Assembly: GCA_947494095.1 (NCBI GenBank)
Contig: CANLTI010000017.1
Coordinates: 1 to 64,000 of the forward strand
Direction of reading: 5' to 3'
Source: an uncultured Pseudomonadales bacterium
GTDB lineage: Bacteria; Pseudomonadota; Gammaproteobacteria; Pseudomonadales; Cellvibrionaceae
DNA: 64,000 bases
The first letter of the stretch is position 1. Each line of letters begins with the position of its first letter. This document shows, piece after piece, positions 37,537 to 51,772 of the stretch. Below the pieces are notes generated by a model. The model did not search any database, had not been told where the DNA came from, and was given only the letters and a program-made list of their open reading frames with translations. The translations under genes were made by a program, and so were the position numbers.

Positions 37537-38775
37537 ATGCTAAAGCTAGCCATGATTTTAAAAAATACGATTTTAAAAAGCATGATTTTAAAGAGTGTGC
37601 GGTGCAAGGCGATAGTCGGTGCCTTTGTCTTTTGTGTGGGTGTTGTTGGTAGTGCGCAGCAGGCTGTGGCGCGTACTATTATTATTCCTAAACCTCCGCA
37701 AGTTGCCGCCAAAGCGTATGTGCTTATGGATGCCGATACCGGTCATATCCTTATAGCGCAAAATGCGGATGAGCAGTTACCGCCTGCTAGCCTGACTAAA
37801 ATCATGACCAGTTATATTGTCTCGGAAGAGGTTGTGCGCGGCGAGCTGGGTGAGCACGATAAGGTCTATGTGACTGATGATGCATGGCGTCGAGGTGGCA
37901 CATCTAGCGGTGGCTCTACCATGTTTTTGAAGCCGCGCAGTGAAGTGGATGTCATTGATTTGTTGCGAGGTGTCATTATTCAGTCGGGTAACGATGCGTC
38001 TATTGCGTTGGCGCAGCATATTGCCGGCAGTGAAGGGGCCTTTGCTGATGTTATGAACCAAACAGCGACGTTGCTGGGCATGCAAAACACACATTTTATG
38101 AATGCCACAGGCTGGCCTGCCGAAGGGCATTTAACGACGGCGAATGATTTGGCGTTATTGGCGCAGGCGACGATTAATGATCATCCTGAGCACTACGGTA
38201 TTTATGCCGAAAAAAGTTTTAAATATAACGGTATCAAGCAAGATAATCGCAATAGTTTGTTGTTTCGCGATTCCAGTGTCGATGGCTTAAAGACGGGGCA
38301 TACTGATGCGGCGGGCTATTGCTTAGTGGCAACCGCTAAAAAAGACGGCATGCGCCTGATTTCAGTCGTCTTGGGTACGCGTTCAAAAGAGGCGCGTGCC
38401 GTCGAGTCGCAAAAGCTCTTATCGTATGGTTTTAGATACTACACAACACATACAGTTGTTAAGGCCGAGCAATCGTTGGTCGATAGTAAAATATGGCAGG
38501 GGTTAACCGATATGTTGGCCTTAGGCGTACCAGAAGACTTGGTTTTAACAGTACCGCGCGGCAGTGAAGATAAATTAGAGCTCACCACTGAGGTGGCAAA
38601 AACGATCAAGGCCCCCATTGTAGCAGGTGACGTGATGGGTAAGCTGTCGATCGCTTTTGATGGTGAAGTATTATATCGCGGTGAATTGGTTGCGTTGCAT
38701 AATGTAGAGCAAGCCGGCTTTTTGGCGCGCTTGTGGGATAGTTTAATATTGTTTATTCAGGGTTTATTGGCATGA
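37537..38775 (+). CDS. dacA: D-alanyl-D-alanine carboxypeptidase (PBP5/6 type)
   Basis: A 412-aa penicillin-binding protein that trims the terminal D-Ala of peptidoglycan stem peptides. The active-site motifs are SLTK near residue 85, SGN near 150 and KTG near 254. A C-terminal beta domain ends in an amphipathic anchor ([17 protein letters not shown]). A signal peptide ends near AVARTI. The first 20 codons contain three near-repeats of ATGATTTTAAA, giving MILK-type repeats, so the start may be ATG 37537 or 37552. It overlaps ybeD by 4 bases. Confidence 0.94.
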   Translation: MLKLAMILKNTILKSMILKSVRCKAIVGAFVFCVGVVGSAQQAVARTIIIPKPPQVAAKAYVLMDADTGHILIAQNADEQLPPASLTKIMTSYIVSEEVVRGELGEHDKVYVTDDAWRRGGTSSGGSTMFLKPRSEVDVIDLLRGVIIQSGNDASIALAQHIAGSEGAFADVMNQTATLLGMQNTHFMNATGWPAEGHLTTANDLALLAQATINDHPEHYGIYAEKSFKYNGIKQDNRNSLLFRDSSVDGLKTGHTDAAGYCLVATAKKDGMRLISVVLGTRSKEARAVESQKLLSYGFRYYTTHTVVKAEQSLVDSKIWQGLTDMLALGVPEDLVLTVPRGSEDKLELTTEVAKTIKAPIVAGDVMGKLSIAFDGEVLYRGELVALHNVEQAGFLARLWDSLILFIQGLLA

Positions 38776-39047
38776 GTGTAGAAAATACACAGCGTCCGTT
38801 AATTGAGTTTCCGTGTCAGGATTACCCAATTAAGGTTTTAGGGGATGCGTTTGTAGAGTTCGAAAAAGAAGTGTTGGCTGTATTGCTTAAGCATGCCGAG
38901 TTGTGCGGCAATCCATCGCCTTTAAATGAGAGTCGCAATGGCCGCTTTAGCGCCCTGACGGTCAAAATAGTGGCAACTGGTGAGCCGCAGCTCAAGCGTT
39001 TGCACGAAGAGCTTAAAGATCTCAGTTTTGTTAAAATGGTGCTGTGA
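38772..39047 (+). CDS. ybeD: YbeD/DUF493 family protein
   Basis: A 91-aa small protein of the YbeD family with an ACT-like ferredoxin fold ([17 protein letters not shown]...[15 protein letters not shown]). It sits between dacA and lipB, exactly as in E. coli. It overlaps both neighbours (ATGA and TGATG), so the three are coupled. Its molecular role is not established. Confidence 0.92.
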   Translation: MSVENTQRPLIEFPCQDYPIKVLGDAFVEFEKEVLAVLLKHAELCGNPSPLNESRNGRFSALTVKIVATGEPQLKRLHEELKDLSFVKMVL

Positions 39048-39739
39048 TGACGGCCTTGGTGAATGGCTTGTCGAATGATAGCGCTGAGTGTACAGCGGTT
39101 GTCATTAAGGACTTGGGCGTCATGGAATATCATCCGGTGTGGACGGCAATGCGCGATTTTACCGCCCAGCGCGATGCCGATACACCGGATGAAATATGGT
39201 GTGTCGAGCATCCACCCGTTTATACGCAAGGCCAAGCGGGCAAGCCTGAGCATATATTAGAGGGCCCCGCGAGTGACGCAATCCCCGTTGTGCAAACTGA
39301 TCGCGGTGGGCAGGTAACCTATCATGGGCCTGGGCAGTTGGTGGTTTACCCGCTGCTTAACTTGAAGCGCAAGCAGCTGGGTGTGCGAGAGTTAGTGACT
39401 AAAATTGAAAATAGTGTAGTGGCTTGTTTGGCTGAGCTGGGTATTTGTGCGGCGGCGAAGGCTGATGCGCCAGGTGTTTATGTTGCCGAAGCCAAAATAG
39501 CCTCGCTGGGCCTGAGGGTGCGTCGGGGGTGTAGTTTTCATGGTGTCGGCATCAATGTCGCGATGGATTTATCCCCTTTTTTAGGGATCAACCCCTGCGG
39601 CTATGCGGCCTTGCAAATGACACAAATCGTCGATGTGTTACCCCATGAGCCGGTGCTTGCTGGCCCCGCTTTTTTTGAGCTGATTAAAAAGCAGTATGTG
39701 GCGTGTTTGTTGGCCGAGCTGAATGCCTACGCTGCGTAA
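39047..39739 (+). CDS. lipB: Lipoyl(octanoyl) transferase
   Basis: Transfers octanoate from acyl carrier protein to lipoyl domains. The motifs [17 protein letters not shown], the catalytic lysine in [21 protein letters not shown] and the catalytic cysteine in INPCGYAAL are all present. ATG 39047 overlaps the ybeD stop. Its 230-aa length is normal. Confidence 0.95.
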   Translation: MTALVNGLSNDSAECTAVVIKDLGVMEYHPVWTAMRDFTAQRDADTPDEIWCVEHPPVYTQGQAGKPEHILEGPASDAIPVVQTDRGGQVTYHGPGQLVVYPLLNLKRKQLGVRELVTKIENSVVACLAELGICAAAKADAPGVYVAEAKIASLGLRVRRGCSFHGVGINVAMDLSPFLGINPCGYAALQMTQIVDVLPHEPVLAGPAFFELIKKQYVACLLAELNAYAA

Positions 39740-39831
39740 TCAATCGTATATTTCGCCCGAGTGCTGATAGCCCTGCTACAGCCTAAAGCGATTATTGTTA
39801 ATACTGGCTATGGCCAGAGTTAGAGGTAGAT

Positions 39832-40809
39832 ATGACCGAACAGTTTGACCCCGTAAAGCGCACCCGCCGTATTGCCCAGGGTGAAAAGCTCCGCGATGCC
39901 GATAAGGTTGAGCGCATTCCTGTAAAGGTAATTGCGTCCGATGCGCCTTTGCGTAAGCCCGATTGGATTCGCGTGCGCATACCCGCCTCACCCGAGGTGC
40001 AGCGCATCAAGAGCATGCTCCGCAAAAACAAACTTTCAACCGTCTGTGAAGAAGCTAATTGCCCTAACTTGAGTGAATGCTTTAGTGGCGGTACCGCCAC
40101 ATTTATGATTATGGGTGATATTTGTACGCGTCGTTGCCCCTTCTGCGATGTAGGCCATGGTAAGCCTAACCCGCTCGATGCCGAAGAGCCAGCTAACTTA
40201 GCGCGCGCAATTGCCGATATGGCGTTAAAATATGTTGTGATTACATCGGTCGATCGCGATGATTTGCGCGATGGCGGTGCGGGGCATTTTGCCGAGTGTA
40301 TTCGCGAAGCTCGCATCTTGTCGCCTAACATTCAGATGGAAATATTAACACCTGATTTTAGGGGGCGTATGGATGTGGCCTTAGATATTTTAGCGGCTGA
40401 GCCGCCAGATGTATTTAATCACAACCTAGAAACCGTGCCGCGACTCTATCGCGAGGCGCGACCGGGCGCTAATTACCTCTGGTCTTTGGAGTTGTTGAAA
40501 AAATATAAAGCGTTGCGACCCGATGTGCTCACTAAATCGGGGTTGATGGTGGGGCTTGGCGAAACCAAAGAGGAAATCTTTGAAGTGCTAAAAACCATGC
40601 GCGAGTATGATATTGATATGTTGACTATCGGGCAATATTTGTGTCCATCGCGCGATCATTTGCCGGTGAAGCGCTATGTAGAGCCTGCTGAATTTGACGA
40701 ATACGCCGCCTACGCCAAGTCGTTAGGTTTTAAGCATGCTGCTTGCGGCCCGCTGGTACGCTCTTCTTACCATGCCGACAAACAGGCGCATGGTGAAGAG
40801 ATTAAATAA
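39832..40809 (+). CDS. lipA: Lipoyl synthase
   Basis: A radical-SAM enzyme that inserts two sulfurs into octanoyl groups. The SAM cluster motif is CTRRCPFCD. The auxiliary cluster cysteines are in [12 protein letters not shown]. The C-terminal RSSYHAD carries the serine cluster ligand. It is 325 aa and in the same orientation as lipB, 92 bases downstream. Confidence 0.97.
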   Translation: MTEQFDPVKRTRRIAQGEKLRDADKVERIPVKVIASDAPLRKPDWIRVRIPASPEVQRIKSMLRKNKLSTVCEEANCPNLSECFSGGTATFMIMGDICTRRCPFCDVGHGKPNPLDAEEPANLARAIADMALKYVVITSVDRDDLRDGGAGHFAECIREARILSPNIQMEILTPDFRGRMDVALDILAAEPPDVFNHNLETVPRLYREARPGANYLWSLELLKKYKALRPDVLTKSGLMVGLGETKEEIFEVLKTMREYDIDMLTIGQYLCPSRDHLPVKRYVEPAEFDEYAAYAKSLGFKHAACGPLVRSSYHADKQAHGEEIK

Positions 40810-41349
40810 TTGCACGAACGTTGGCGGGGGTGTTGCCTTGATTTGCGCGATCAGCCAGAGCAACTTGATACGGTGCTTTTGTGGTTGCATGCCGAATGGC
40901 TTAAGCAGCGCACAAATAGTATTCAAAACCCCGCTGAAGCCTATGGTTTAAGGCGTATTCAGCTGCAAGAACATCTCGCGCCGTCGGTGGTTCCGTTAAC
41001 CCTGATTGCCAAAGAGACAAAAAGTGATGCCAGGCCTGTATTGGGTTGTGTGAGCTTAGCGCATTTAGCGAGCGCGAGCCCATTGGCCTCGGCTGAGTTT
41101 AATCAGGCGTTATGGTTGAGTAATTTATTTGTCACGCCCACAGCGCGTGGCCTTGGCGTAGGGGCCGCATTACTGCGAGCCATAGAAGCTAAGGCTCGCG
41201 ACTTGGGGCAAACTGAGATCTACCTCTATACGCAATCATCCAAGGCGTATTACCGCAGTAAAGGTTGGCATGAATGCGTAATAAAGTCAGCGGCTGATGC
41301 CTCGACGATGGCGCCGGCGATTACGGTCTTTAAAAAACAGCTGAATTAG
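40810..41349 (+). CDS. GNAT-family N-acetyltransferase
   Basis: A 179-aa acetyltransferase with the acetyl-CoA loop VTPTARGLGVGAALLRAIE and the C-terminal YYRSKGW motif. The start appears to be a TTG directly after the lipA stop, which suggests coupling to lipA. No ATG precedes the conserved region. The substrate is unknown. Confidence 0.82.
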   Translation: MHERWRGCCLDLRDQPEQLDTVLLWLHAEWLKQRTNSIQNPAEAYGLRRIQLQEHLAPSVVPLTLIAKETKSDARPVLGCVSLAHLASASPLASAEFNQALWLSNLFVTPTARGLGVGAALLRAIEAKARDLGQTEIYLYTQSSKAYYRSKGWHECVIKSAADASTMAPAITVFKKQLN

Positions 41350-41602
41350 CCGGCGTAGCTGTGAGTGAATGTAATATTGCACGGGAATATTCGATGCAAT
41401 CAATTGAGGCGGTAGGCTAAATCTGGTAATCTGCCGCCCCATCCAAGCGGGCGCTTTTTGTGGTCTACTTTGTTTGCCTTTTGCTGTTTTTTGTGAGCAT
41501 AGGCGGCAGGTAGGGCCCATCAAAGTATACGCTTCGCTATTTTTTTGTCTCACAGTTTGATTGTGTATTGTGTTTGCAGCATTATTGCTGTAAACCGGCT
41601 GA

Positions 41603-45521
<3,919 letters not shown>

Positions 45522-45541
45522 TCGCAAGGCTTTTTTGTTGC

Positions 45542-45572
45542 AAAGGGCCGCTTAGCGGCCCTTTTTGTTTTT
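45542..45572 (+). terminator. Terminator of pyrG-kdsA-eno
   Basis: Stem AAAGGGCCGC / GCGGCCCTTT with loop TTA, followed by a T-rich tail. Confidence 0.9.
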
Positions 45573-45681
45573 TAGCGCGCTGATTGGTGTCGCGGCTAAA
45601 GCACTGCTCAATAGTCATACTTTGGCGCAAAGGTGTTAATTTGCTAATATTAAAACAGACTATTGCTTGCAGCCTTGGCTT

Positions 45682-45951
45682 ATGAATAAATTATTACTGA
45701 TATTAGTGTTTTTAATGCTAGGGTTGCAGCTGAGGTTGTGGGCGGGCGAGGGTAGCTTGGGTCATTTGGTGTCGCTAAAACGCGATATGGCTAAGCAGCA
45801 AGCGCAAGTCGATATTCTTGAAGAGCGCAATCGGGTGTTATTTGCAGAGGTGTTGGCGCTTAAAAATGGCTCGTTAATGATTGAAGAAAAAGCCAGAACG
45901 CAGCTGGGTATGATTAAAGAAGGTGAAACCTTCTACATGTTTTCGCAATAA
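45682..45951 (+). CDS. ftsB: Cell division protein FtsB
   Basis: About 89 aa. An N-terminal membrane segment (LLLILVFLMLGLQLRLW) is followed by a periplasmic coiled coil (LKRDMAKQQAQVDILEERN) and the conserved GMIKEGETFY end. FtsB joins FtsQ and FtsL at the division site. I prefer ATG 45682 over a TTG at 45667. It lies after eno as usual, but a palindromic repeat now separates it from ispD. Confidence 0.9.
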   Translation: MNKLLLILVFLMLGLQLRLWAGEGSLGHLVSLKRDMAKQQAQVDILEERNRVLFAEVLALKNGSLMIEEKARTQLGMIKEGETFYMFSQ

Positions 45952-45954
45952 GGT

Positions 45955-46090
45955 GCGCATGCTATGGCATGTAACGCTGTGAGCAACGCATTGGGGAGGA
46001 GCCCCTTATTAGGCATTGCAGGAGCATAATGTCGAGCAGAGGAAGCACAAAGTCAGTATTATTAGATAGTGTATTTTTTCCTCGTTCTTA
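45955..46090. repeat. Palindromic repeat family A, copy 3
   Basis: Begins 3 bases after the ftsB stop. It includes GCATGTAACGC, GGGG-AGGAG-CCCC, CATTGCAGGAGCATAATGTC and ends GTATTTTTTCC, in the same orientation as the 18.1-kb copy. Confidence 0.8.
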
Positions 46091-46197
46091 ATATAACGCG
46101 TACCTGACTACTGTACTTCAGTCTATGGCATGCTTATGTCAGTATTATCGACGTAAGGTGTGCTGCCCTTTATTTTATTTTTCTTATTAGCTTTTTT

Positions 46198-46941
46198 ATG
46201 CCTTTATCTCTCTCGACTTATCAGCAAGCACCTTCACCACATTTTTGGGCGGTAGTCCCTGCGGCGGGCGTGGGCTCGCGTATGCGCTCGCACATCCCTA
46301 AGCAGTATTTAAGGTTGGCGGGTCAGACGGTTATTGAGGTAACACTGAGTAAATTATTGGCCTTGCCGCAATTGTTGGGTGTTGTTGTGTGTGTCGCCGA
46401 AAGTGACGATACCTTTAAACGGTTAGATATTGCCTCTAATCCGCGGGTGCACACAACAACAGGTGGGCTCGAACGAGCGCACTCGGTGCTTAATGGGTTG
46501 GAGTATTTAAGTAGCGTGCCTAGCTTTAAGAAGACGGATTGGGTGCTGGTACACGATGCAGCAAGGCCTTGCGTTGCCGATACCGCCTTGCGTGAGCTCG
46601 TGAGTGTGTGTTTGCGCTCGGCCGCTGAATGTACCGGAGCTATTTTGGCGGCGCCCATTGCCGATACGTTAAAAAAAGCCCAAAACGGTACGGTTGTTGC
46701 GACTGTACCGCGCGAGCATTTATGGCAAGCGCATACCCCGCAGTGCTTTCGTGCGAGCGCACTGCGCCAAGCAATCACCGAGGGTTTAGCGCAGGCACAT
46801 AATATTACCGATGAAGCGAGCGCTATTGAATTGGCGGGCGGCAGTGTGCGCTTAGTGGACGATTCACGGACAAATATTAAAATTACTCGGCCAGAAGACT
46901 TGGCTCTGGCCGAGTTTATTTTAACGCAACAGCGGGGCTAA
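46198..46941 (+). CDS. ispD: 2-C-methyl-D-erythritol 4-phosphate cytidylyltransferase
   Basis: The third step of the MEP isoprenoid pathway. The 247-aa nucleotidyltransferase has the CTP loop PAAGVGSRMRSHIPKQYL, VLVHDAARPC, APIADTLKK and the TDEASAIE motif. The start ATG at 46198 lies after a T-rich stretch without a clear Shine-Dalgarno. IspF, normally the next gene, is 32 kb upstream in this window. Confidence 0.95.
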   Translation: MPLSLSTYQQAPSPHFWAVVPAAGVGSRMRSHIPKQYLRLAGQTVIEVTLSKLLALPQLLGVVVCVAESDDTFKRLDIASNPRVHTTTGGLERAHSVLNGLEYLSSVPSFKKTDWVLVHDAARPCVADTALRELVSVCLRSAAECTGAILAAPIADTLKKAQNGTVVATVPREHLWQAHTPQCFRASALRQAITEGLAQAHNITDEASAIELAGGSVRLVDDSRTNIKITRPEDLALAEFILTQQRG

Positions 46942-47057
46942 CCGGCTGCGCTCAATTTTTGGACTTTAATGCCAGAAGGTCATCTGTCAATATCAATTAT
47001 CGATGACAAGTCGTGAATATTATGCGCTCTTGTTGCGCTCTTTGGGGCGCTGTTGTG

Positions 47058-48725
47058 CTAGGTGCCGTTGAGCATTTCTCGGGCATGCGCTAGCGAGGTT
47101 TTAGTATCAACCGGCCCGCCAACCATTCTGGCAACTTCGCTAATCACAGCGTCATGTTGTAAATACTGAATGGTGGAGCGTACGCTGTCTTTGTATTTAC
47201 TTTTTTGGACCAGTAGGTGATTGTGGGCTTTGCTGGCTACCTGCGCTAAGTGCGTCACGCAGAGTACTTGCGCGTTGGTACCGAGCTTACGTAATAGGTT
47301 GCCGACAACATCGCCGGTGGTGCCGCCGATACCCGCATCAACCTCATCAAAAATTAATGTTGGAATCGTATGCGTTGTGGCGGTAGCCACCTGAATGGCT
47401 AGACCTATACGCGATAACTCGCCGCCGGAGGCTATTTTATGCAGAGGCGCCGGTGGTTTGTTGGGAATTGTACTGATTAAAAAAGCCGTGTGCTCATCGC
47501 CGTGTTGGCTGGGCTGATTGAGTGGCTCAAAGGCAATGCAAAAGTTGGCATCGCTCATGTTTAAGGTTTTTAGGTGTTGGTTGATATCTTTGCTGATTTT
47601 TTTGGCTGCAATAATGCGTGCTGCTGTGAGCTGTTTACTGCTTTGGGTGTAAGTGGCCTGTGCTGCGCTTACCGCTTCTTCTAGTGCTTGGATATGCTCA
47701 TCGCTATTATTGAGTTGGGCAAACTCTGCGAGCAATTGTTGTTGATGGCTGTACAGTGCGGCGGGGTTGATTTTGTGCTTGCGCGCCACGGTATAAATTT
47801 CGGAAAGACGTGACTCTATTGTTTGCAAGCTAGACTCATCGCCTTCAAACGATAGTGCAAATTGCTCGATAGCATCAACGGCTTCTTGGTTGTGAATTAG
47901 AGCGGTATTAAATAACTCATGGGCTTCGGTGCTGTTAAGCCCCAATTTTTGCAGCTCTTTAATTTGCCCGATAATATGCGTGAGCTGGTTTTGAATACTA
48001 AATTCATTGTCGCGACTAGCATCGATAATACTTTGGCTAATGCTTTGGCTGGCTTCGGCATTTGCGAGCCTTTTTTGTTGGGCTTCAAGGTTTTGTAATT
48101 CATCGGCTTGAAGGTTCAGCTGTTCAAGCTCTTCGACTTGATACTTCAGCAATTGATATTGTGCACTCATGGCATCGGCTTGTTGCTTTGCGTGAGTTAG
48201 GGCGTGTTGGGCGCTTTGCCAGTGGTTAAAGGTGTCTTTTACGGCCTGGGTTAAATGTGGGTAGTGGCCGTAGGTGTCAACCAGTTTGCGCTGAGTGTTG
48301 TGGTTGAGCAAGGCTTGATGCTCGTGTTGGCCATGGATATTGACCAGTAGCGCACCCAGATGCTGTAGTTGTGTGAGCGTTACTGAGCGGCCATTAATAA
48401 AGCAGCGTGAGCGGCCTTGAGGGGTAATAATACGCTTGAGTTGATAATCCGCTTGGGCCGGTAGGCCGTTGTCGCTCAGCCATTGCTGTGCTTTGGTTTG
48501 AATTAAGTGATTGCTCAATTCAAAAGACGCGGTTACTTCAGCATTGTTGGCCGGGTCGCTAATAGCATCGCCGCGGGCCTTGTTGCCAATAGCAAGGCCA
48601 ATGGCATCTAAAAGCAAAGACTTACCGGCACCTGTTTCGCCGGTGAGTGTTGTGAGGCCGCATTTTATTTCGAGGTTTAATTCATCAACTAATGTGTAGT
48701 TGTGTACATCAAGATGAGTGAGCAT
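47058..48725 (-). CDS. recN: DNA repair protein RecN
   Basis: A 555-aa SMC-like ATPase for double-strand break repair. The Walker A is GETGAGKSLLLDA near residue 30. A long coiled-coil centre follows, then signature ASGGELSRIGLA and Walker B TLIFDEVDAGIGG. It is divergent from grpE across 225 bases. No SOS box of good quality was found in that gap. Confidence 0.95.
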   Translation of the reverse strand: MLTHLDVHNYTLVDELNLEIKCGLTTLTGETGAGKSLLLDAIGLAIGNKARGDAISDPANNAEVTASFELSNHLIQTKAQQWLSDNGLPAQADYQLKRIITPQGRSRCFINGRSVTLTQLQHLGALLVNIHGQHEHQALLNHNTQRKLVDTYGHYPHLTQAVKDTFNHWQSAQHALTHAKQQADAMSAQYQLLKYQVEELEQLNLQADELQNLEAQQKRLANAEASQSISQSIIDASRDNEFSIQNQLTHIIGQIKELQKLGLNSTEAHELFNTALIHNQEAVDAIEQFALSFEGDESSLQTIESRLSEIYTVARKHKINPAALYSHQQQLLAEFAQLNNSDEHIQALEEAVSAAQATYTQSSKQLTAARIIAAKKISKDINQHLKTLNMSDANFCIAFEPLNQPSQHGDEHTAFLISTIPNKPPAPLHKIASGGELSRIGLAIQVATATTHTIPTLIFDEVDAGIGGTTGDVVGNLLRKLGTNAQVLCVTHLAQVASKAHNHLLVQKSKYKDSVRSTIQYLQHDAVISEVARMVGGPVDTKTSLAHAREMLNGT

Positions 48726-48836
48726 AAAGGTGCCTGCGAAGAGTGGAATCTATTGGTTATTTATACAGTACTTTTTTGTTTTTTTCCAATATCCTGTGTT
48801 TTGTCTTGGCAATAGAAGTGCATTTTAAGTCAAAGC

Positions 48837-48862
48837 CTTGAATCACTCGTTGAAGCCCCCAT
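48837..48862 (+). promoter_or_regulatory. Sigma-32 (heat-shock) type promoter of grpE
   Basis: CTTGAA at 48837-48842 and CCCCAT at 48857-48862 are separated by 14 bases, which closely matches the RpoH consensus. It lies 88 bases upstream of the grpE start and could drive grpE-dnaK-dnaJ. Confidence 0.8.
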
Positions 48863-48950
48863 TAAGTGCAGCATCGTTATACCAAGGCGCTAAAGCCTTT
48901 GTCTTTATTATCACACTATTTTAGATACTTATCGTTTAGGAGAAGCAATC

Positions 48951-49541
48951 GTGAGCAAAGATCCATCTAATGTCGAAGATTTACAAGCCGAAGGCGCCAT
49001 TGATGAGCAGTTGCAAGACGACCAAGTAGAGTTGAGTTCAGAAGCCGAAGGTGCCGTAGAGCAAGACGAAGTGGCTACATTGCAGGCTGAAATTGCAGCG
49101 CTTAAAGAGCAAGCGGCCAATGCCAATGAGCAAGCGTTACGCGCTGCCGCAGAAGCGCAAAATGCTCGTCGTCGTGCCGAGCAAGATGTTGAAAAAGCGC
49201 ATAAATTTGCGTTAGAAAAGTTTGTCAACGATATGTTGCCGGTGGCTGATAACCTAGAGCGCTCCATCGAGGCCTCAAAGGCTGAGCAAAGCAACATAGA
49301 AACAGTGATTGAAGGCGTTGAGTTAACCTTTAAATCATTAGTTGACGCGCTTAAGCGCCACAATGTTGAAGCGGTTAACCCTGCTGGCGAGCCCTTTGAC
49401 CCGCAGTATCATCAAGCTATGTCTATGGTGCCAGACGCCAATGTTGAGCCCAATACAGTGATTAATGTCTTCCAAAACGGATACACGCTTAATGGCCGCT
49501 TAGTGCGCCCGGCAATGGTCGTTGTGAGTAAAGCGCCGTAA
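48951..49541 (+). CDS. grpE: Nucleotide exchange factor GrpE
   Basis: A 196-aa DnaK co-chaperone that releases ADP from DnaK. The acidic N-terminus is followed by a long coiled coil ([19 protein letters not shown] in part), then [10 protein letters not shown] and the C-terminal beta domain ending [14 protein letters not shown]. It starts at GTG 48951 behind AGGAGAAG. It is the first of grpE-dnaK-dnaJ. Confidence 0.96.
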   Translation: MSKDPSNVEDLQAEGAIDEQLQDDQVELSSEAEGAVEQDEVATLQAEIAALKEQAANANEQALRAAAEAQNARRRAEQDVEKAHKFALEKFVNDMLPVADNLERSIEASKAEQSNIETVIEGVELTFKSLVDALKRHNVEAVNPAGEPFDPQYHQAMSMVPDANVEPNTVINVFQNGYTLNGRLVRPAMVVVSKAP

Positions 49542-49729
49542 GCGCTTTTCGTAAAAACCTTAAAAATTTTGTGTTTAACAGTTGAAAATTGGCACGCAGC
49601 AACAATATAGCTTGCAAGCCAGAAGATAAGGCAGCCGAAAGCGCTGCTATCGAGCTAAACACATTTTAATATTGATTTAGAGCCTAAACAGGCTCACTGA
49701 AAATCCGGCATTAGCCGAGGAGAATAATT

Positions 49730-51652
49730 ATGGGTAAGATCATTGGTATCGATTTAGGAACAACTAACTCGTGTGTTTCTGTTCTTGAAGGCGGTAAAGC
49801 CAAAGTTATCGAAAACGCTGAAGGCGATCGTACAACACCTTCTATTGTCGCGTTTGCTGACGACAATGAAATTTTGGTCGGTCAAAGCGCCAAGCGTCAA
49901 TCGGTAACTAACCCAACCAACACATTACATGCCGTTAAACGCTTAATTGGCCGTAAGTTCACCGATACTGTTGTGCAAAAAGACATTTCGATGGTGCCTT
50001 ATAAAATTGTCAAAGCTGACAACGGCGATGCTTGGGTCGAAGTAAAAGGTGATAAAAAAGCGCCACCACAAATTTCGGCTGAAGTGCTTAAAAAAATGAA
50101 AAAAACCGCCGAAGATTATCTCGGCGAAGCAGTGACCGAAGCGGTTATTACCGTACCGGCTTACTTTAACGATTCACAGCGTCAAGCCACTAAAGATGCC
50201 GGTAAAATTGCAGGCTTAGATGTTAAGCGTATTATCAACGAGCCTACAGCTGCGGCCTTGGCTTACGGTATGGATAAGTCCGAAGGCGATCGCACAATTG
50301 CTGTTTACGACTTAGGCGGCGGTACTTTTGATATTTCAATCATTGAAATTGCTGATGTTGATGGCGAGCACCAATTTGAAGTATTAGCAACTAACGGCGA
50401 CACCTTTTTAGGGGGTGAAGATTTTGATTTGCGTTTGATCGAATATTTGGCCGCAGAATTCAAAGCGTCTAACAGCATCGACTTACACAACGATCCTTTA
50501 GCGTTACAGCGTTTAAGAGAAGCGGCCGAGAAAGCAAAAATTGAGCTCTCTTCTAGCCAGCAAACCGAAATCAACTTACCTTACATTACAGCTGATGCGA
50601 CAGGTCCTAAGCATTTGGTGATGAAGTTGACCCGCGCCAAGCTTGAATCATTGGTTGAAGATCTTGTTAAGCGTTCACTTGAGCCATTAAAAGTCGCTTT
50701 AGCGGATGCTGATCTTAGCGTTAGTGAAATTGATGATGTGATTTTGGTGGGCGGTCAAACTCGCATGCCTATGGTACAAAAGTACGTTGCTGAGTTTTTT
50801 GGTAAAGAAGCGCGTAAAGATGTAAACCCTGATGAAGCCGTTGCCATGGGCGCCGCGATTCAAGGTGCGGTATTAGCCGGTGATGTAAAAGACGTATTAT
50901 TGCTTGATGTAAGCCCATTAACCTTGGGTATTGAAACAATGGGTGGCGTAGCCACACCGTTAATCGACAAAAATACAACCATCCCGACTAAAAAATCACA
51001 AGTTTTCTCAACCGCCGAAGATAACCAAACAGCAGTGACCATTCATGTTGTACAAGGTGAGCGTAAGCAAGCTTCGGGTAATAAGTCTTTGGGTCGTTTT
51101 GATTTGGCCGATATCCCACCTGCACCTCGTGGTATGCCACAAGTTGAAGTGACTTTTGATATTGATGCTAACGGCATTTTGAATGTATCAGCTAAAGACA
51201 AAGCCACCGGCAAAGAGCAGTCTATTGTGATCAAAGCTTCTTCAGGTTTAAGCGATGAAGAAATTGATAAAATGGTACAAGATGCAGAAGCTAATGCAGA
51301 AAGTGATCGTAAGTTTGAAGAAGTCGTGAGTGCGCGCAACGCACTAGAAGGCTTAATTCACGCGACGAAAAAGACTTTAGAAGAGGCGGGTGATAAAGCT
51401 TCTGAAGAAGAAAAAGCTGCGATCACTGCCGCGGTAACTGAAGCCGAAGAAGCCGTTAAAAGCGAAGATAAAGACAAAATGGAAGAGGCCACTAAAAAGT
51501 TGAGTGAAGCGTCTGGCGGCTTAGCGCAAAAAATGTATGCCGAGCAGCAAGCGGCCGGTGCAGCAGAAGGCGCCAATGAGCAAGCAAGCGCTGAGCAAGC
51601 CGATGATGGTGTGGTTGATGCTGAATTTGAAGAAGTGAAAGAAGACAAGTAA
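49730..51652 (+). CDS. dnaK: Chaperone DnaK (Hsp70)
   Basis: A 640-aa Hsp70. ATPase motifs: [14 protein letters not shown], the phosphate region [14 protein letters not shown] and VGGQTRMP. The substrate-binding domain follows [14 protein letters not shown]. The C-terminus ends [16 protein letters not shown], the typical EEVD-like proteobacterial tail. The ATG is preceded by GAGGAGAATAATT. The 188-base leader after grpE has no recognised sigma-32 site. Confidence 0.98.
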   Translation: MGKIIGIDLGTTNSCVSVLEGGKAKVIENAEGDRTTPSIVAFADDNEILVGQSAKRQSVTNPTNTLHAVKRLIGRKFTDTVVQKDISMVPYKIVKADNGDAWVEVKGDKKAPPQISAEVLKKMKKTAEDYLGEAVTEAVITVPAYFNDSQRQATKDAGKIAGLDVKRIINEPTAAALAYGMDKSEGDRTIAVYDLGGGTFDISIIEIADVDGEHQFEVLATNGDTFLGGEDFDLRLIEYLAAEFKASNSIDLHNDPLALQRLREAAEKAKIELSSSQQTEINLPYITADATGPKHLVMKLTRAKLESLVEDLVKRSLEPLKVALADADLSVSEIDDVILVGGQTRMPMVQKYVAEFFGKEARKDVNPDEAVAMGAAIQGAVLAGDVKDVLLLDVSPLTLGIETMGGVATPLIDKNTTIPTKKSQVFSTAEDNQTAVTIHVVQGERKQASGNKSLGRFDLADIPPAPRGMPQVEVTFDIDANGILNVSAKDKATGKEQSIVIKASSGLSDEEIDKMVQDAEANAESDRKFEEVVSARNALEGLIHATKKTLEEAGDKASEEEKAAITAAVTEAEEAVKSEDKDKMEEATKKLSEASGGLAQKMYAEQQAAGAAEGANEQASAEQADDGVVDAEFEEVKEDK

Positions 51653-51717
51653 GTGATAAGTCCTCGGCGTGTAGAGCATTAATGGTTTATGCGCCGAGTC
51701 ATGATACTGATATTTTC

Positions 51718-51747
51718 AAAAGCAGAGCGCAGCTCTGCTTTCCTTTT
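51718..51747 (+). terminator. Hairpin between dnaK and dnaJ
   Basis: Stem AGCAGAGC / GCTCTGCT with a 3-base loop, then TTTCCTTTT. It probably attenuates read-through into dnaJ and so sets a lower dnaJ level. Confidence 0.65.
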
Positions 51748-51772
51748 ATAAACAACAGGCAAAATCTCCAAC

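Noticed and set aside
48726-48836. SOS box for recN
   Set aside because: No CTGT-N8-ACAG site with an acceptable match was seen between recN and grpE, although recN is SOS-controlled in many bacteria.
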